DNA of 64,000 nt from Armatimonadota bacterium. GTDB lineage: Bacteria > Armatimonadota > HRBIN16. The stretch's first letter is position 1. Each line of letters opens with the position of its first letter. The notes below the pieces were generated by a model that was not told the DNA's origin, made no database searches, and saw nothing but the letters and a program-made list of their open reading frames with translations. The translations under genes and the position numbers were made by a program. The DNA lies in assembly GCA_026003195.1 (NCBI GenBank), contig BPGU01000001.1, forward strand, positions 434,001-498,000, read 5' to 3'. Below are positions 8,975 through 16,631 of the stretch, one piece after another.

Positions 8975-9008
8975 TCATTGCGAGGGGGCGTCAGCCCCCT
9001 CGCAATGA
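8975..9008. repeat. CATTGCGAGG-type palindromic repeat; probable bidirectional terminator
   Basis: A perfect 15-bp inverted repeat (TCATTGCGAGGGGGC / GCCCCCTCGCAATGA) around GTCA. It lies between convergent glyS and the second prepilin. The same CCTCGCAATGAC core recurs at 22679-22845, so it belongs to a dispersed repeat family. Confidence 0.7.
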
Positions 9009-9049
9009 CACCAACAGGACGAACAGGTTTGAGCAAACCGCTGCCCGAC

Positions 9050-9814
9050 CTACGGAGAGCCCTGAGTGCACCAGCCCCACTGATCCTGCTTGGCGAAGCC
9101 CCACAGCTCGTCGCGGCAGACACTCGGTCCAGGCTCCTGTCCGCACCAGCGGGTGTACGCGCCCGATGTCACGCAGTACTGTCGTAGCGCACTGCCGTTG
9201 ATGTTGGTGCCTGTGCAGCCCGATAGCTTGGCGGTGAAGGTTTTGGCGTGTCCGTCCGCATAGCAGGCATTCACGATATCGTTGTGGCGAGCCTGCACGG
9301 GCGAATCGAACAAGCCAAAGCCACAAGCACCGGGCAGCGCGAGGTTGCCGTCCGATGCCAGAGCGGTTTCCGCCGGAAACTCGATGGATGCGATAGCTGC
9401 GCCAATGTTGGTCAAAGCATAGTTGAAGTTGTAGCTCGCCCATGTAAAGGCGCCGCATTCGCCACCAGGTACTCCGAGCGTTTTGAAGCCAGCATCGATG
9501 TCCATTGCTTTGGGCTCAGAGGGACACTGGTAAATCTGGCGGTTTTTCACGTAGGGCTCTATGGCAGCCAGGAATGTGAAGTAACAAGGTTGTCCGGCAG
9601 CATTTACCGACTGGTAGTAGCTCAGGGGGAACCGTTCATCGTAGTCCTGAACGTACATCATCGAAGCAGTCCCCATCTGCTTCATATTGCTCAGGCAGCT
9701 GGTTTGTCGGGCTTTCTCTCGCGCCCTGGCAAATACAGGGAACAGGATCGCTGCCAGGATTGCGATAATCGCGATTACCACAAGCAACTCGATCAGCGTA
9801 AACGCGCGTTTCAT
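9050..9814 (-). CDS. DUF1559-type prepilin
   Basis: A 254-residue type IV pilin-like protein. The prepilin peptidase site and helix are MKRA then [18 protein letters not shown], followed by [28 protein letters not shown], and the family's C-terminal [19 protein letters not shown]. The ATG at 9814 is chosen because AGGAGG sits about 9 bases upstream and the signal begins exactly there. Several Cys residues in the globular part could form disulfides. It is a single-gene unit with its own strong promoter at 9873-9901. It is probably a minor pseudopilin or secreted pilus-like subunit; the ligand is unknown. Confidence 0.92.
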   Translation of the reverse strand: MKRAFTLIELLVVIAIIAILAAILFPVFARAREKARQTSCLSNMKQMGTASMMYVQDYDERFPLSYYQSVNAAGQPCYFTFLAAIEPYVKNRQIYQCPSEPKAMDIDAGFKTLGVPGGECGAFTWASYNFNYALTNIGAAIASIEFPAETALASDGNLALPGACGFGLFDSPVQARHNDIVNACYADGHAKTFTAKLSGCTGTNINGSALRQYCVTSGAYTRWCGQEPGPSVCRDELWGFAKQDQWGWCTQGSP

Positions 9815-9872
9815 GTTCGCCCAACCTCCTCTGAAAGATTTTACTCCAGTTATACGAGTAACCTCTGAGTAC

Positions 9873-9901
9873 ATTCTATAATGAGCACCCAGAGATGTCA
9901 A
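9873..9901 (-). promoter_or_regulatory. Promoter of the second prepilin
   Basis: On the minus strand, TTGACA (9901-9896), a 17-base spacer, then TAGAAT (9878-9873). The -35 is a consensus match. It sits about 60 bases upstream of the prepilin ATG. Confidence 0.65.
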
Positions 9902-9943
9902 GTGTTTTTGTCCCGTCGCCGGTGAAATTTCATTATGGGGCAT

Positions 9944-10477
9944 TTAGCCTCCCGGTAGTCTGTGGAGGTAATCGGAGCGTTGCGGTTGACGACGCAGATG
10001 CCAGCCGGTGTCGAACACCACTTCCGGAATAGAGGAGTTTTGGGCATTTGCTCGCGCCTCCCCCACCCGGCGCGAGACGGTTCCGATGTAGGACTCGTAA
10101 ATCAGCACACGCGGTTTCTCACCGAACAACTGATGGATTTCGGACCAGGCCTGATGAGCAATCAACGCCTTATCCCATGTCGGGATGGTGGCGGCGCACT
10201 CCAGGTAGAACACACCATTTTGGTCCACACGCAGGTTGACCGCCATCTCTCTGTGGCGATAGCGGCTACGGAAGAGGCGTCCGTACTGCCGTTTGCGCTC
10301 GAGGAGTGAAGCGGTAGGGTCGATCTGACCGCGGATTTGTTCGATGGTCGGTTCCCAGCGAGAGATATCGCTCAGGTCGGGCATGGGCAGATTTGCTACA
10401 GGGTCGTATGTCGCCAGTTTCCAGATAGCGGTTCCCCCCACTACCAGCAAAACGATTATGACCACGGCAAGGCGCAT
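9944..10477 (-). CDS. Membrane-anchored hypothetical protein
   Basis: A 177-residue protein with one N-terminal hydrophobic segment (MRLAVVIIVLLVVGGTAIW) and then a soluble extracytoplasmic part without recognisable motifs. It is rich in charged residues (LLERKRQYGRLFRSRYRHRE). It starts at ATG 10477, or GTG 10480 immediately before it; GAGG lies 6-9 bases upstream. It is divergent from the GntR-type regulator. I do not recognise the family. A tRNA-like or enzymatic motif was not seen, so the function is unknown. Confidence 0.65.
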   Translation of the reverse strand: MRLAVVIIVLLVVGGTAIWKLATYDPVANLPMPDLSDISRWEPTIEQIRGQIDPTASLLERKRQYGRLFRSRYRHREMAVNLRVDQNGVFYLECAATIPTWDKALIAHQAWSEIHQLFGEKPRVLIYESYIGTVSRRVGEARANAQNSSIPEVVFDTGWHLRRQPQRSDYLHRLPGG

Positions 10478-10518
10478 CACCGTACACCTCTTGATAGGGC
10501 TCAGATGAGAGTAGGTGA

Positions 10519-10549
10519 ATCATACCTTATTTCTCATTTTCTTTGTCAA
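10519..10549 (-). promoter_or_regulatory. Possible promoter of the membrane-anchored hypothetical gene
   Basis: On the minus strand, TTGACA (10549-10544) and TATGAT (10524-10519) are separated by 19 bases, longer than optimal. It is back-to-back with the regulator promoter, so one operator could control both. Confidence 0.35.
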
Positions 10550-10567
10550 TGCGGGGGGGAGGAGGAC

Positions 10568-10596
10568 TTGACAAAGATTCGTCGAAGGTCTATACT
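10568..10596 (+). promoter_or_regulatory. Promoter of the GntR/LacI-type regulator and third prepilin
   Basis: TTGACA (10568-10573), a 17-base spacer, and TATACT (10591-10596), close to consensus. It lies 48 bases upstream of the regulator ATG. Confidence 0.7.
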
Positions 10597-10643
10597 GGAA
10601 ATACTATAGGATTGATTGTGTTTAACTATGTGGTAATCGAGCC

Positions 10644-11774
10644 ATGTCTTCGGTGAAATGGAAGCACATCGCGGATGCTATCCGCTCCCAGATTGAGAGC
10701 GGCGAATTGCCTGCGGGCACCGTTCTGCCCTCGGAGACGGAGCTGGCGCAGCAGTACGGTGTGTGTCGGGTGACGGCACACCGCGCGATGTTTGAACTGC
10801 AAAGACTGGGGCTCGTGGTGCGCAAGCGCAAGCGGGGCACCTTCGTCGCGGAACCTCCACCTGCCAAGCCCGTTTTTGTGGCGGCGATCTTTCCCTTTGT
10901 GCACGATTACCCACAGGTGGAGTACCTTCGCGGCATCCGCAATGCGCTACCGGACCACTACAACCTGTTGCTCTGTGAGACCCACAATGACCCACACCGC
11001 GAAGCGCAGTACCTGCGTCGGATGCAACATGAGGCGGATGGTATTCTCTGTTATCCGACCTGTGACCTGAAGAACACCCCTTTGCTCCAGCGCATTCTGG
11101 ATAGTGGCAAGCCGCTGATTTGCGTAGACCGTCAGCCCGATGGATTGCAGTGCGACGCGGTGATGACAGATAACTATCAATCCAGCCTGATAGGCTTGCG
11201 CTATTTGCTGGAGCAAGGACACCGGATGATTGGCTACTTCAGCGACGACGCGCTCTATGTGTCTTCTATCCGGGAGAGATACGAAGCGTACCTGCAGGCC
11301 ATGCGGGAGGCTGGTCACAAAGATGTAGCCTCACTGGTTCGGCTGTTCCCGATGCGTGAAAACATCCAGCTGGACTACATGGTGCAGGCGGTGTATGATG
11401 CGTTGTTTACGCTACTGCATCAGCCCAGACCGATTACCGCCGTCTTCTGCTTACACGATTACTATATGGTGGCGGTGCTGGAGGCGTGTGACCGTATGGG
11501 CATCTTGGTACCAGATGACCTGGAAGTGCTCAGCTTCGCCGACGCTCCACCGTTGATGACCCGCGTCACACGCTCTGTACACCGTCTCGTGCAACAGGTG
11601 TACGAGATGGGGCATACCGCTGCCATTCGGTTACAACGCCGCATCAAGGGGGAGGTGATGCCGCCCGAAGTCACAACCACTCTGGCAAGTCTCTACCCTG
11701 CAGAACACCATCTGCCGGGGGAAAGGAAGTTACTTTCTCCAATACTCTCTGATGACAAGGAGGAAAAGCCATGA
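10644..11774 (+). CDS. GntR-family regulator with LacI-type sugar-binding domain (AraR-like)
   Basis: A 376-residue transcription factor. Residues 1-72 form a GntR winged helix ([40 protein letters not shown], then RGTFVAE). The rest is a periplasmic-binding-protein-like ligand domain ([62 protein letters not shown]). This architecture is known from AraR-type repressors that bind sugars. The ATG at 10644 follows the promoter at 10568-10596. Its TGA overlaps the ATG of the downstream prepilin by four bases. It may therefore control pilin or surface gene expression, and perhaps itself, in response to a carbohydrate; that is inference. Confidence 0.9.
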   Translation: MSSVKWKHIADAIRSQIESGELPAGTVLPSETELAQQYGVCRVTAHRAMFELQRLGLVVRKRKRGTFVAEPPPAKPVFVAAIFPFVHDYPQVEYLRGIRNALPDHYNLLLCETHNDPHREAQYLRRMQHEADGILCYPTCDLKNTPLLQRILDSGKPLICVDRQPDGLQCDAVMTDNYQSSLIGLRYLLEQGHRMIGYFSDDALYVSSIRERYEAYLQAMREAGHKDVASLVRLFPMRENIQLDYMVQAVYDALFTLLHQPRPITAVFCLHDYYMVAVLEACDRMGILVPDDLEVLSFADAPPLMTRVTRSVHRLVQQVYEMGHTAAIRLQRRIKGEVMPPEVTTTLASLYPAEHHLPGERKLLSPILSDDKEEKP

Positions 11775-12523
11775 AAACCCGTGCTTTCACCCTGATCGAG
11801 CTGCTGGTGGTTATCGCAATTATTGCGATACTGGCAGCGATTCTGTTCCCGGTGTTTGCCCGCGCGCGTGAGCAAGCGCGAAAGACCAGCTGCCTCAGCA
11901 ATATGAAGCAGATTGGTCTAGGCATAGGGATGTACGTGCAAGACTACGACGAGAAGTACTTCTCCTGGAGCAGTCAGTGCGCGCACACGACGGACTGCAA
12001 TGGCGACATCGTGATGGCGTTCACTCGCTGGGCGGTACTGGTGCAGCCCTACGTGAAGAACGCGCAGATCTTTATCTGCCCCTCCTATCCGGATAACTTC
12101 TGGAAATGGGGTGGTTGGCCCGCCAACGGCTGCCCGGACCTGTGGCCCTTGCAGGGGTTCAGAGGGCTCTCGTACGACTTCAAGCTGGGCTTGGCGACCG
12201 GCTCGCGCTGTGGAGTAAAGCTCGCCAGCATCGACAAGCCCGCACAAACCATCATCTCTTACGAGAACAGCCCGATCCACGCCGAGAGGAGCGTGCCGTT
12301 CTGGTCGTGCACTGACAACCCGCAGGTATTCACCCGCATGGCTTTCAACGCCATCTTCGCGGACGGTCATGCGCGATACATCATGGCGGGTAACCACCGG
12401 TTCGTGAAGCTGCGGGTGTGGGAGACGGCAGGCTACCCCTGTGCCAACTTCGACCCGCACTGGTTCGTCACGGACGGCCGCGGCAACACCTGGAACCCCA
12501 GTGAAGGTTGGGATATCGACTGA
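11771..12523 (+). CDS. DUF1559-type prepilin coupled to the regulator gene
   Basis: A 250-residue pilin-like protein: MKTRA then [18 protein letters not shown], then [19 protein letters not shown] and [13 protein letters not shown]. The C-terminal DUF1559 signature is [20 protein letters not shown] lies 6-12 bases before the ATG, inside the regulator gene's 3' end. The start overlaps the regulator stop (ATGA), so translation is likely coupled. Paired Cys residues in the globular domain suggest disulfides. A terminator follows at 12532-12560. Confidence 0.92.
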   Translation: MKTRAFTLIELLVVIAIIAILAAILFPVFARAREQARKTSCLSNMKQIGLGIGMYVQDYDEKYFSWSSQCAHTTDCNGDIVMAFTRWAVLVQPYVKNAQIFICPSYPDNFWKWGGWPANGCPDLWPLQGFRGLSYDFKLGLATGSRCGVKLASIDKPAQTIISYENSPIHAERSVPFWSCTDNPQVFTRMAFNAIFADGHARYIMAGNHRFVKLRVWETAGYPCANFDPHWFVTDGRGNTWNPSEGWDID

Positions 12524-12531
12524 TGGACGAT

Positions 12532-12560
12532 AGGGCAGACGGTCAAAACGTCTGCCCTTT
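12532..12560 (+). terminator. Rho-independent terminator after the third prepilin
   Basis: A 10-bp stem (AGGGCAGACG / CGTCTGCCCT) with loop GTCAAAA, followed by TTT. It lies 8 bases after the prepilin stop. Confidence 0.65.
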
Positions 12561-12578
12561 AACCAGAGGAGGAGCAAC

Positions 12579-12782
12579 ATGGAGGACAAAAACAAACGCA
12601 CCCTCATGGGTGTGATCGCGGTAGTTCTCGTCGTTATCGCGCTGGTGGTGATTGGGCTGCAGTGGAACAAGCAGCAGAAGGAAAAACAGGAAGTATTGCC
12701 TACTGAACGACCTTCGTGGTTTGGAGGGGGGGCAGGGGCACCGACCGGCGCCCCCACTACCAACGCCCCCTCAGGGCAGTAA
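12579..12782 (+). CDS. Small single-pass membrane protein
   Basis: A 67-residue protein with a strong GAGGAGG ribosome binding site. Residues 8-27 form a hydrophobic helix (TLMGVIAVVLVVIALVVIGL). A basic, Gln-rich stretch and a short Gly/Ala/Pro-rich tail (GGGAGAPTGAPTTNAPSGQ) follow. No family is recognised. The position between a prepilin and a TPM protein suggests an envelope role, but nothing more can be said. Confidence 0.7.
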   Translation: MEDKNKRTLMGVIAVVLVVIALVVIGLQWNKQQKEKQEVLPTERPSWFGGGAGAPTGAPTTNAPSGQ

Positions 12783-12802
12783 CAGCCATCCGTATGCCAG
12801 AT

Positions 12803-12829
12803 CTCGGGCGGGGAGCAACCCCGCCCGAG
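12803..12829. terminator. Bidirectional terminator-like hairpin
   Basis: An 11-bp GC-rich stem (CTCGGGCGGGG / CCCCGCCCGAG) with loop AGCAA, between the small membrane protein gene (+) and the convergent TPM gene (-). No strong T-run follows on either side. Confidence 0.5.
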
Positions 12830-12868
12830 CAGTAGCATGAACGATCTGATGAAGCGGAGAGCGGTTTC

Positions 12869-14383
12869 CTAGAAATCGCCTCCCCCGAAGTCGCCGCCAA
12901 AATCCCCACCGAAATCGGCGAAGTCGCCTCCGCCGGCATCCACATCACCCGCATCGAAGCCATCGAACAGATCGCTGAAGAAGTCTCCACCGCCAGCATC
13001 CGTATCGCTCGTTTCGCCCCATCCAAACATATTGTCGAAGAAATCGCCTCCACCGGTGTCCACATTGCCTGTTGTTGGGGAGTCGCCGAAGGTGCTGTCG
13101 AAGAAATCGCCGCCTCCGGCGTCCACTTCGGGGTTCTCTCCCCCCACGTTCACGGGTTCATGCTCATGGATAATCACCGGCGCCGGGTGCGAAAGGATAC
13201 TGCCCAGCAGGAGCAAGCTCACCCAGTCCATGCCCGGGTAAGGTCTACCGTAATCTCGATAGGGGTCGTAATCGGGCACTTCATACCACGGGCGAGTGCG
13301 ATCGCCGTCGCGAAACACACGCATCGCAGGCGTTTCACCTCGTCGGAGCTGCTCCGCGCACTCTTCGCACGCCCATACCTTTCGCGTTTGCTCGCCGATG
13401 GTCACTTCCACCGGCTGCAGTGTGCTCAGAGTGGGTGGCTTAGAGCAGAAGAAACAGGCGTAGGTGCGGTCGTTGGGGCGAATCTGCGCCATGTCTTCCC
13501 CTGCGACTGGCTCTTCGGGTTCTTCCTCTATGTGGATGCTGGTATCGCCTCCTGCTCTCAGGATGTATTTCTTCGCCTTTTCTATGCTCCTTTGCGCCTT
13601 GTCCAGCAGGTGCTCCGCCCGCCACAGGTCTTCCGGTCGTTTCGCACTTTCCATCATCTCCACCGCCTGTGCTTGCAGTTCGGCGGCTTTTTGGCGGTGT
13701 TCGCGAGCACGACTGGCATCCTCACCCTCCGGTAGTACGTCGATGTAGCCATCCAGATACTCAATGCCTTCCAGCACCTGCGCTCTCGTCTCCTGCAGGC
13801 GTGCCTTCAAACGGGCAATCTCTTGCGCTCTTCGGCGGATCACCCACGCCACACCCCCCAGCACCAGAACAGTGGGGATGCCGAACAATGCCACCGTGCC
13901 TAACGTGGAACTGCGTCGTTCGGCAGCGTAGTGGTCACGTAGCGCACGCGCTAACTGCTCCAATCCCTCTGTATAGCCCTGGCTCGAGAACACAGTACGG
14001 TACTGCTGGAAAACCTGTGTCGCTTGCTGACCGGGTATCACGCCGCTACTGATGGAGACACCGCCGTGTAACCCAGGTGCCTGGGGTACCAGAACAATCA
14101 CCGCCCCTTCCTGAATGTTCAGAGCATTGCGCAAGCCGTAAGCCAGTCTTTCGCGGGACTGTTTGTCGTTGAGAGGAACTACCACGAATTTGACGGTAAA
14201 GGGGCGCAGTTGTCGGGCAACCTGCTGCAAACGTGCCTCATCGACCGCACCAGCCAGATGGGGAGCTACATAAACATCTCCCTGTAGGAGCGTATCTACC
14301 AGTACGTTTTCCACTCGTGTGGATGTTTGGGCGAGTACTGGCAGGGCAATCAGACAAAGGAACATGCTCATCACAGCGCGCAT
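12869..14383 (-). CDS. TPM-domain membrane protein with a Gly/Asp/Phe repeat tail
   Basis: A 504-residue protein. In order it has a signal peptide (MRAVMSMFLCLIALPVLAQ), a TPM/DUF477-like domain (about residues 25-145), a transmembrane helix (GTVALFGIPTVLVLGGVAWV), and a predicted coiled coil of about 80 residues. A two-CxxC zinc-binding module (CFFC...CEEC) follows. The low-complexity tail repeats DAGGGDFF, ending in GGDFGGDFGGGDF. The ATG at 14383 is preferred over one 39 bases upstream because AAGGAGA lies 8 bases before it and the signal peptide starts there. TPM proteins are linked to photosystem II repair in plants and to membrane protein quality control in bacteria; the role here is unknown. 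Confidence 0.85.
   Translation of the reverse strand: MRAVMSMFLCLIALPVLAQTSTRVENVLVDTLLQGDVYVAPHLAGAVDEARLQQVARQLRPFTVKFVVVPLNDKQSRERLAYGLRNALNIQEGAVIVLVPQAPGLHGGVSISSGVIPGQQATQVFQQYRTVFSSQGYTEGLEQLARALRDHYAAERRSSTLGTVALFGIPTVLVLGGVAWVIRRRAQEIARLKARLQETRAQVLEGIEYLDGYIDVLPEGEDASRAREHRQKAAELQAQAVEMMESAKRPEDLWRAEHLLDKAQRSIEKAKKYILRAGGDTSIHIEEEPEEPVAGEDMAQIRPNDRTYACFFCSKPPTLSTLQPVEVTIGEQTRKVWACEECAEQLRRGETPAMRVFRDGDRTRPWYEVPDYDPYRDYGRPYPGMDWVSLLLLGSILSHPAPVIIHEHEPVNVGGENPEVDAGGGDFFDSTFGDSPTTGNVDTGGGDFFDNMFGWGETSDTDAGGGDFFSDLFDGFDAGDVDAGGGDFADFGGDFGGDFGGGDF
12880..13130 (-). repeat. Imperfect tandem repeats encoding DAGGGDFF units
   Basis: On the plus strand, degenerate copies of a GAAGAAATCGCCTCC-like unit followed by a GCATCCAC/GTCCAC segment recur about every 60-70 bases. 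They encode the Gly/Asp/Phe-rich tail of the TPM protein. Such arrays can expand or contract by slippage. Confidence 0.6.
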
Positions 14384-14482
14384 TCTGGTTGTCTCCTTGT
14401 GTGTTGCCTTGAAGGCTATCATAGGCTCTCCTGACTTATTATGACATCATGCATGCAGGAGGAGTTGCAGCGGATAAAAAAC

Positions 14483-14538
14483 TGGCGCGCCCGGAGGGAC
14501 TCGAACCCCCAACCCTCAGATCCGAAGTCTGATGCTCT
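14483..14538 (-). repeat. attL: 56-bp copy of the tRNA-Arg 3' half
   Basis: This stretch is identical over 56 bases to 20516-20571. It spans from the encoded CCA through the T arm to the anticodon stem of tRNA-Arg. It lacks the 5' half, so it is not a functional tRNA. It is the left boundary of the integrated element. Confidence 0.93.
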
Positions 14539-14585
14539 GGAAAAGCCGTTTCAACACAAGATGTAGTAGCCAGAACCGCGTATGC

Positions 14586-14601
14586 ACACAACATGTTGTG
14601 T
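14586..14601. promoter_or_regulatory. Palindrome near attL, candidate integrase/Xis arm site
   Basis: ACACAACATGTTGTGT is a perfect 16-bp palindrome. A nearly identical CACAACATCTTGTG lies at 20467-20480 beside attR. The related CACAAGATG occurs at 14555-14563 and 20509-20517. Confidence 0.45.
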
Positions 14602-14782
14602 TCCGTGATGTGACAGTTTCGACGAATCTGATGCTCATCCAGCAGCGAGTGCTTGACAGCGGGGACTTTTTGCGGTAACCTGTACCCGCGTTCAGCACCC
14701 GCACTGCTGGACGCCACGCCTGCCGGTGCTCTACCACCGCGCAGGCACTTTCATCATAGCATTCTCTGCAAAGTATGTCAAG

Positions 14783-15040
14783 ATGGAAGAGACTGATGTG
14801 CCAGAACCCGAAGACCCTGAGGCAGAAGAAGCCTTCCACCTGCTCCTGACGCGCCTCACGTTGGAACAGTGCCTGCGCTCTATTCCTGACGGCGTGCAGT
14901 GGCTCCAACTGGTGCAGGCAGGGCATAGCGCATGGGAAGCCGCCACCTTGCTCCGACGCAATCGCGCATGGCTGCAAAGGGTGCGGGAGGCGTGCAGACA
15001 GGCTCTGGAGGACTACCAATCGCCATACGCCTGCGGGTGA
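14783..15040 (+). CDS. Small hypothetical protein of the element, possible HTH
   Basis: An 85-residue reading frame from ATG 14783, with an acidic N-terminus (MEETDVPEPEDPEAEEAF). The C-terminal part (SAWEAATLLRRNRAWLQRVREA) resembles a region 4/HTH of phage late-gene activators, but this is weak. It is the only element gene on the plus strand. It overlaps the 3' end of the TerS-like gene by 28 bases, tail to tail. No clear ribosome binding site is seen. An upstream in-frame ATG at 14726 is possible. It may be a regulator or a chance frame. Confidence 0.45.
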   Translation: MEETDVPEPEDPEAEEAFHLLLTRLTLEQCLRSIPDGVQWLQLVQAGHSAWEAATLLRRNRAWLQRVREACRQALEDYQSPYACG

Positions 15041-15330
15041 CCTTCACCGACCACTTCCACGCGCTCGACGAATCCTTCGTCCTTGCCCAGCGTCTTGAGC
15101 ACAAACAGAATCGCCCATGCTTTGCCCTCGTGCACAGCCTTCACCAGTCCCTCATAGGCGTCGCCTACGAGTGCTGCTCGTCCCTCTTCCAAAGCCTCTC
15201 GCAGTCTGCTGTGCCGTCGCAGACGCTTGTAGAGGGCTTGACGGCTGATGCCCAGTTTGCGTGCCACTGCCGACAGATTGCCCGACAAGGCTTGTAGTTC
15301 TTGTGCGATTTGCTCTGTGGTCGCTTTCAT
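15013..15330 (-). CDS. Small-terminase-like HTH protein
   Basis: A 105-residue protein with an N-terminal helix-turn-helix (NLSAVARKLGISRQALYKRL). A helical segment ending VLKTLGKDEGFVER follows, a pattern common at the end of small terminase (TerS)-type and related phage HTH proteins. GGAGG lies upstream of ATG 15330. TerS recognises packaging sites on phage DNA; phage-inducible islands carry their own TerS to redirect helper packaging. No large terminase subunit is encoded in the element. It could instead be a plain regulator. It is the last gene of the leftward operon. Confidence 0.65.
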   Translation of the reverse strand: MKATTEQIAQELQALSGNLSAVARKLGISRQALYKRLRRHSRLREALEEGRAALVGDAYEGLVKAVHEGKAWAILFVLKTLGKDEGFVERVEVVGEGHPQAYGDW

Positions 15331-15383
15331 CGTCTGCCTCCGTGAAGGTTGACAAGGTTGACACCCTTAAGCACTTATTTCCC

Positions 15384-15695
15384 TCACAGCAACCTGCCCT
15401 GAGGCTCGTCGGTGAGGGCTTCCAACTGGCGCAAGACCTCTGTGGCGTCCCCTACCAGCACCACTGCACCACAAGCCTGCAGGCTTTCCAGTTCGCGCCT
15501 CTGCGGTGGGGACAGTCTGGCGTGCCTGCCTGTCTTGACCTCAATCGCAATCAACCTGCCTTGCCAGCAGGCGAAGATGTCAGGCAGTCCGCGTCGCTGC
15601 CCCCACGTGCCACGAATGCGAGCACACCATGCACCACGCTTCTGCAGGTAGCGCACGATTGCCTGTGCGTGCTGACTGTGTGCTGAGGTTGCCAT
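15384..15695 (-). CDS. VRR-NUC domain nuclease
   Basis: A 103-residue protein of the PD-(D/E)XK VRR-NUC family. The core GLPDIFACWQGRLIAIEVKT supplies the catalytic Asp, Glu and Lys, and LSPPQRRELESL is the following family helix. Such small proteins occur in phages and mobile elements, often beside replication genes, and are thought to act on branched DNA or in packaging. It starts at ATG 15695, 4 bases after the preceding gene's stop, so the two are co-transcribed. Length is normal for stand-alone VRR-NUC proteins. Confidence 0.88.
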   Translation of the reverse strand: MATSAHSQHAQAIVRYLQKRGAWCARIRGTWGQRRGLPDIFACWQGRLIAIEVKTGRHARLSPPQRRELESLQACGAVVLVGDATEVLRQLEALTDEPQGRLL

Positions 15696-15699
15696 CCGC

Positions 15700-16047
15700 T
15701 CAGAACAGCCTGCCCTGCTTCGGGTCTTCTCGGTGCCACAGGTTCAACGGCAGGGCAATCTGCTCCCCATGCCCGCGCTGGATGCGGATGCCCTTCTGCC
15801 ACAGCGTCGCCAGTGGCGCAGTGTAGGTGATGCCGTTCTCCACGTCGTGCACCTCCACCAGCGACGCCCCTGCCTCATGTGCCTGCTCCAGAATGTTGCG
15901 CTCGAATGCCCACGCTGGGGGCTGTCGCAACTGGTGGACGCTACGGCGCACACGACGCACCAGTCGGAAGCCATTCACCACACAACCGCTGTGCCTGCCG
16001 TCAGCGAGGCGCAGGTGCACAGTGTCGTTCCGTTGAATCGTTTGCAT
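15700..16047 (-). CDS. Hypothetical protein of the element
   Basis: A 115-residue protein from ATG 16047, preceded by AAAGGAG; an upstream in-frame ATG (16068) overlaps that site and is less likely. The sequence is basic in the middle (RLVRRVRRSVHQLRQ) and contains ENGITYTAPLATLW, but no family is recognised. It sits between the SSB-like protein and the VRR-NUC nuclease, so a role in element replication or recombination is plausible. No catalytic motif is visible. Confidence 0.7.
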   Translation of the reverse strand: MQTIQRNDTVHLRLADGRHSGCVVNGFRLVRRVRRSVHQLRQPPAWAFERNILEQAHEAGASLVEVHDVENGITYTAPLATLWQKGIRIQRGHGEQIALPLNLWHREDPKQGRLF

Positions 16048-16121
16048 GTTCCTAACAACTCCTTTCATGTGTGTTGTGCTTGGGGGGCGGGCAGGCGTGC
16101 GCGCCTGCCCGCTTCCCTCTC

Positions 16122-16592
16122 TTACGCCTGTGCAAACGGGTCGTCAGGGTCTTCGTCGTCTGCCATCTCGTAGAACCCCTGACTGGTGGCAGGAACCGCT
16201 ACCATGCCATGCCTGACACGCTGACCGACCAGCACGCGCCGAATGGGCAGAATGTCGGTCACCCGCGCAAACTCGCGCCCGTCAACGGTCTGCTTCATCT
16301 GCACCACCGCACGGGCACGCTTGCCCTTCAGCGCGTCTAAGTCAATGGTGTCGCCTTGCGCGTAGGGCTTGCCCGCGAACGCTGCTGCCCACTTCACCGC
16401 CTTCGCGTTGACCGCCGTGCTGGCGTTCGTCCACGCTCGCAGTTCCGTGCCCTCATACTCACCTTCTGCCACGCGCAACTGCCACACGAACTGCTCGCCG
16501 TAGGCTCCTTGCTGCTCCCGCACGTCCACCAGTTCCACCGTGTAGACGTCGTCAGGCAAGGTCTGTGCTTGTGCTGTCACTACCAGTTTCAT
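16122..16592 (-). CDS. Putative single-stranded-DNA-binding protein (OB-fold-like)
   Basis: A 156-residue protein rich in beta-strand patterns (VYTVELVDVREQQGAYGEQF, EGTELRAWTNAS, VQMKQTVDGREFARVTDILP). Its acidic C-terminal tail (MADDEDPDDPFAQA) is like the protein-recruiting tip of SSBs. It is similar in style to DUF669/phage single-strand-binding proteins. AAAGGAGG lies about 8 bases before ATG 16592. The gene follows the primase-helicase by 39 bases, which supports a replication role. The assignment rests on architecture and context rather than a diagnostic motif. Confidence 0.55.
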   Translation of the reverse strand: MKLVVTAQAQTLPDDVYTVELVDVREQQGAYGEQFVWQLRVAEGEYEGTELRAWTNASTAVNAKAVKWAAAFAGKPYAQGDTIDLDALKGKRARAVVQMKQTVDGREFARVTDILPIRRVLVGQRVRHGMVAVPATSQGFYEMADDEDPDDPFAQA

Positions 16593-16631
16593 GTCGTTTA
16601 CCTCCTTTGCGTTGTGTCGGTTTACCGTCGG

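Noticed and set aside
14483-14538. Second tRNA-Arg gene
   Set aside because: Only the 3' half is present; the D arm and 5' acceptor strand are missing. It is an attachment-site copy.
14516-15019. 167-codon minus-strand frame next to attL
   Set aside because: It reads through the att copy and shows no coding character; the opposite small frame is the better candidate.
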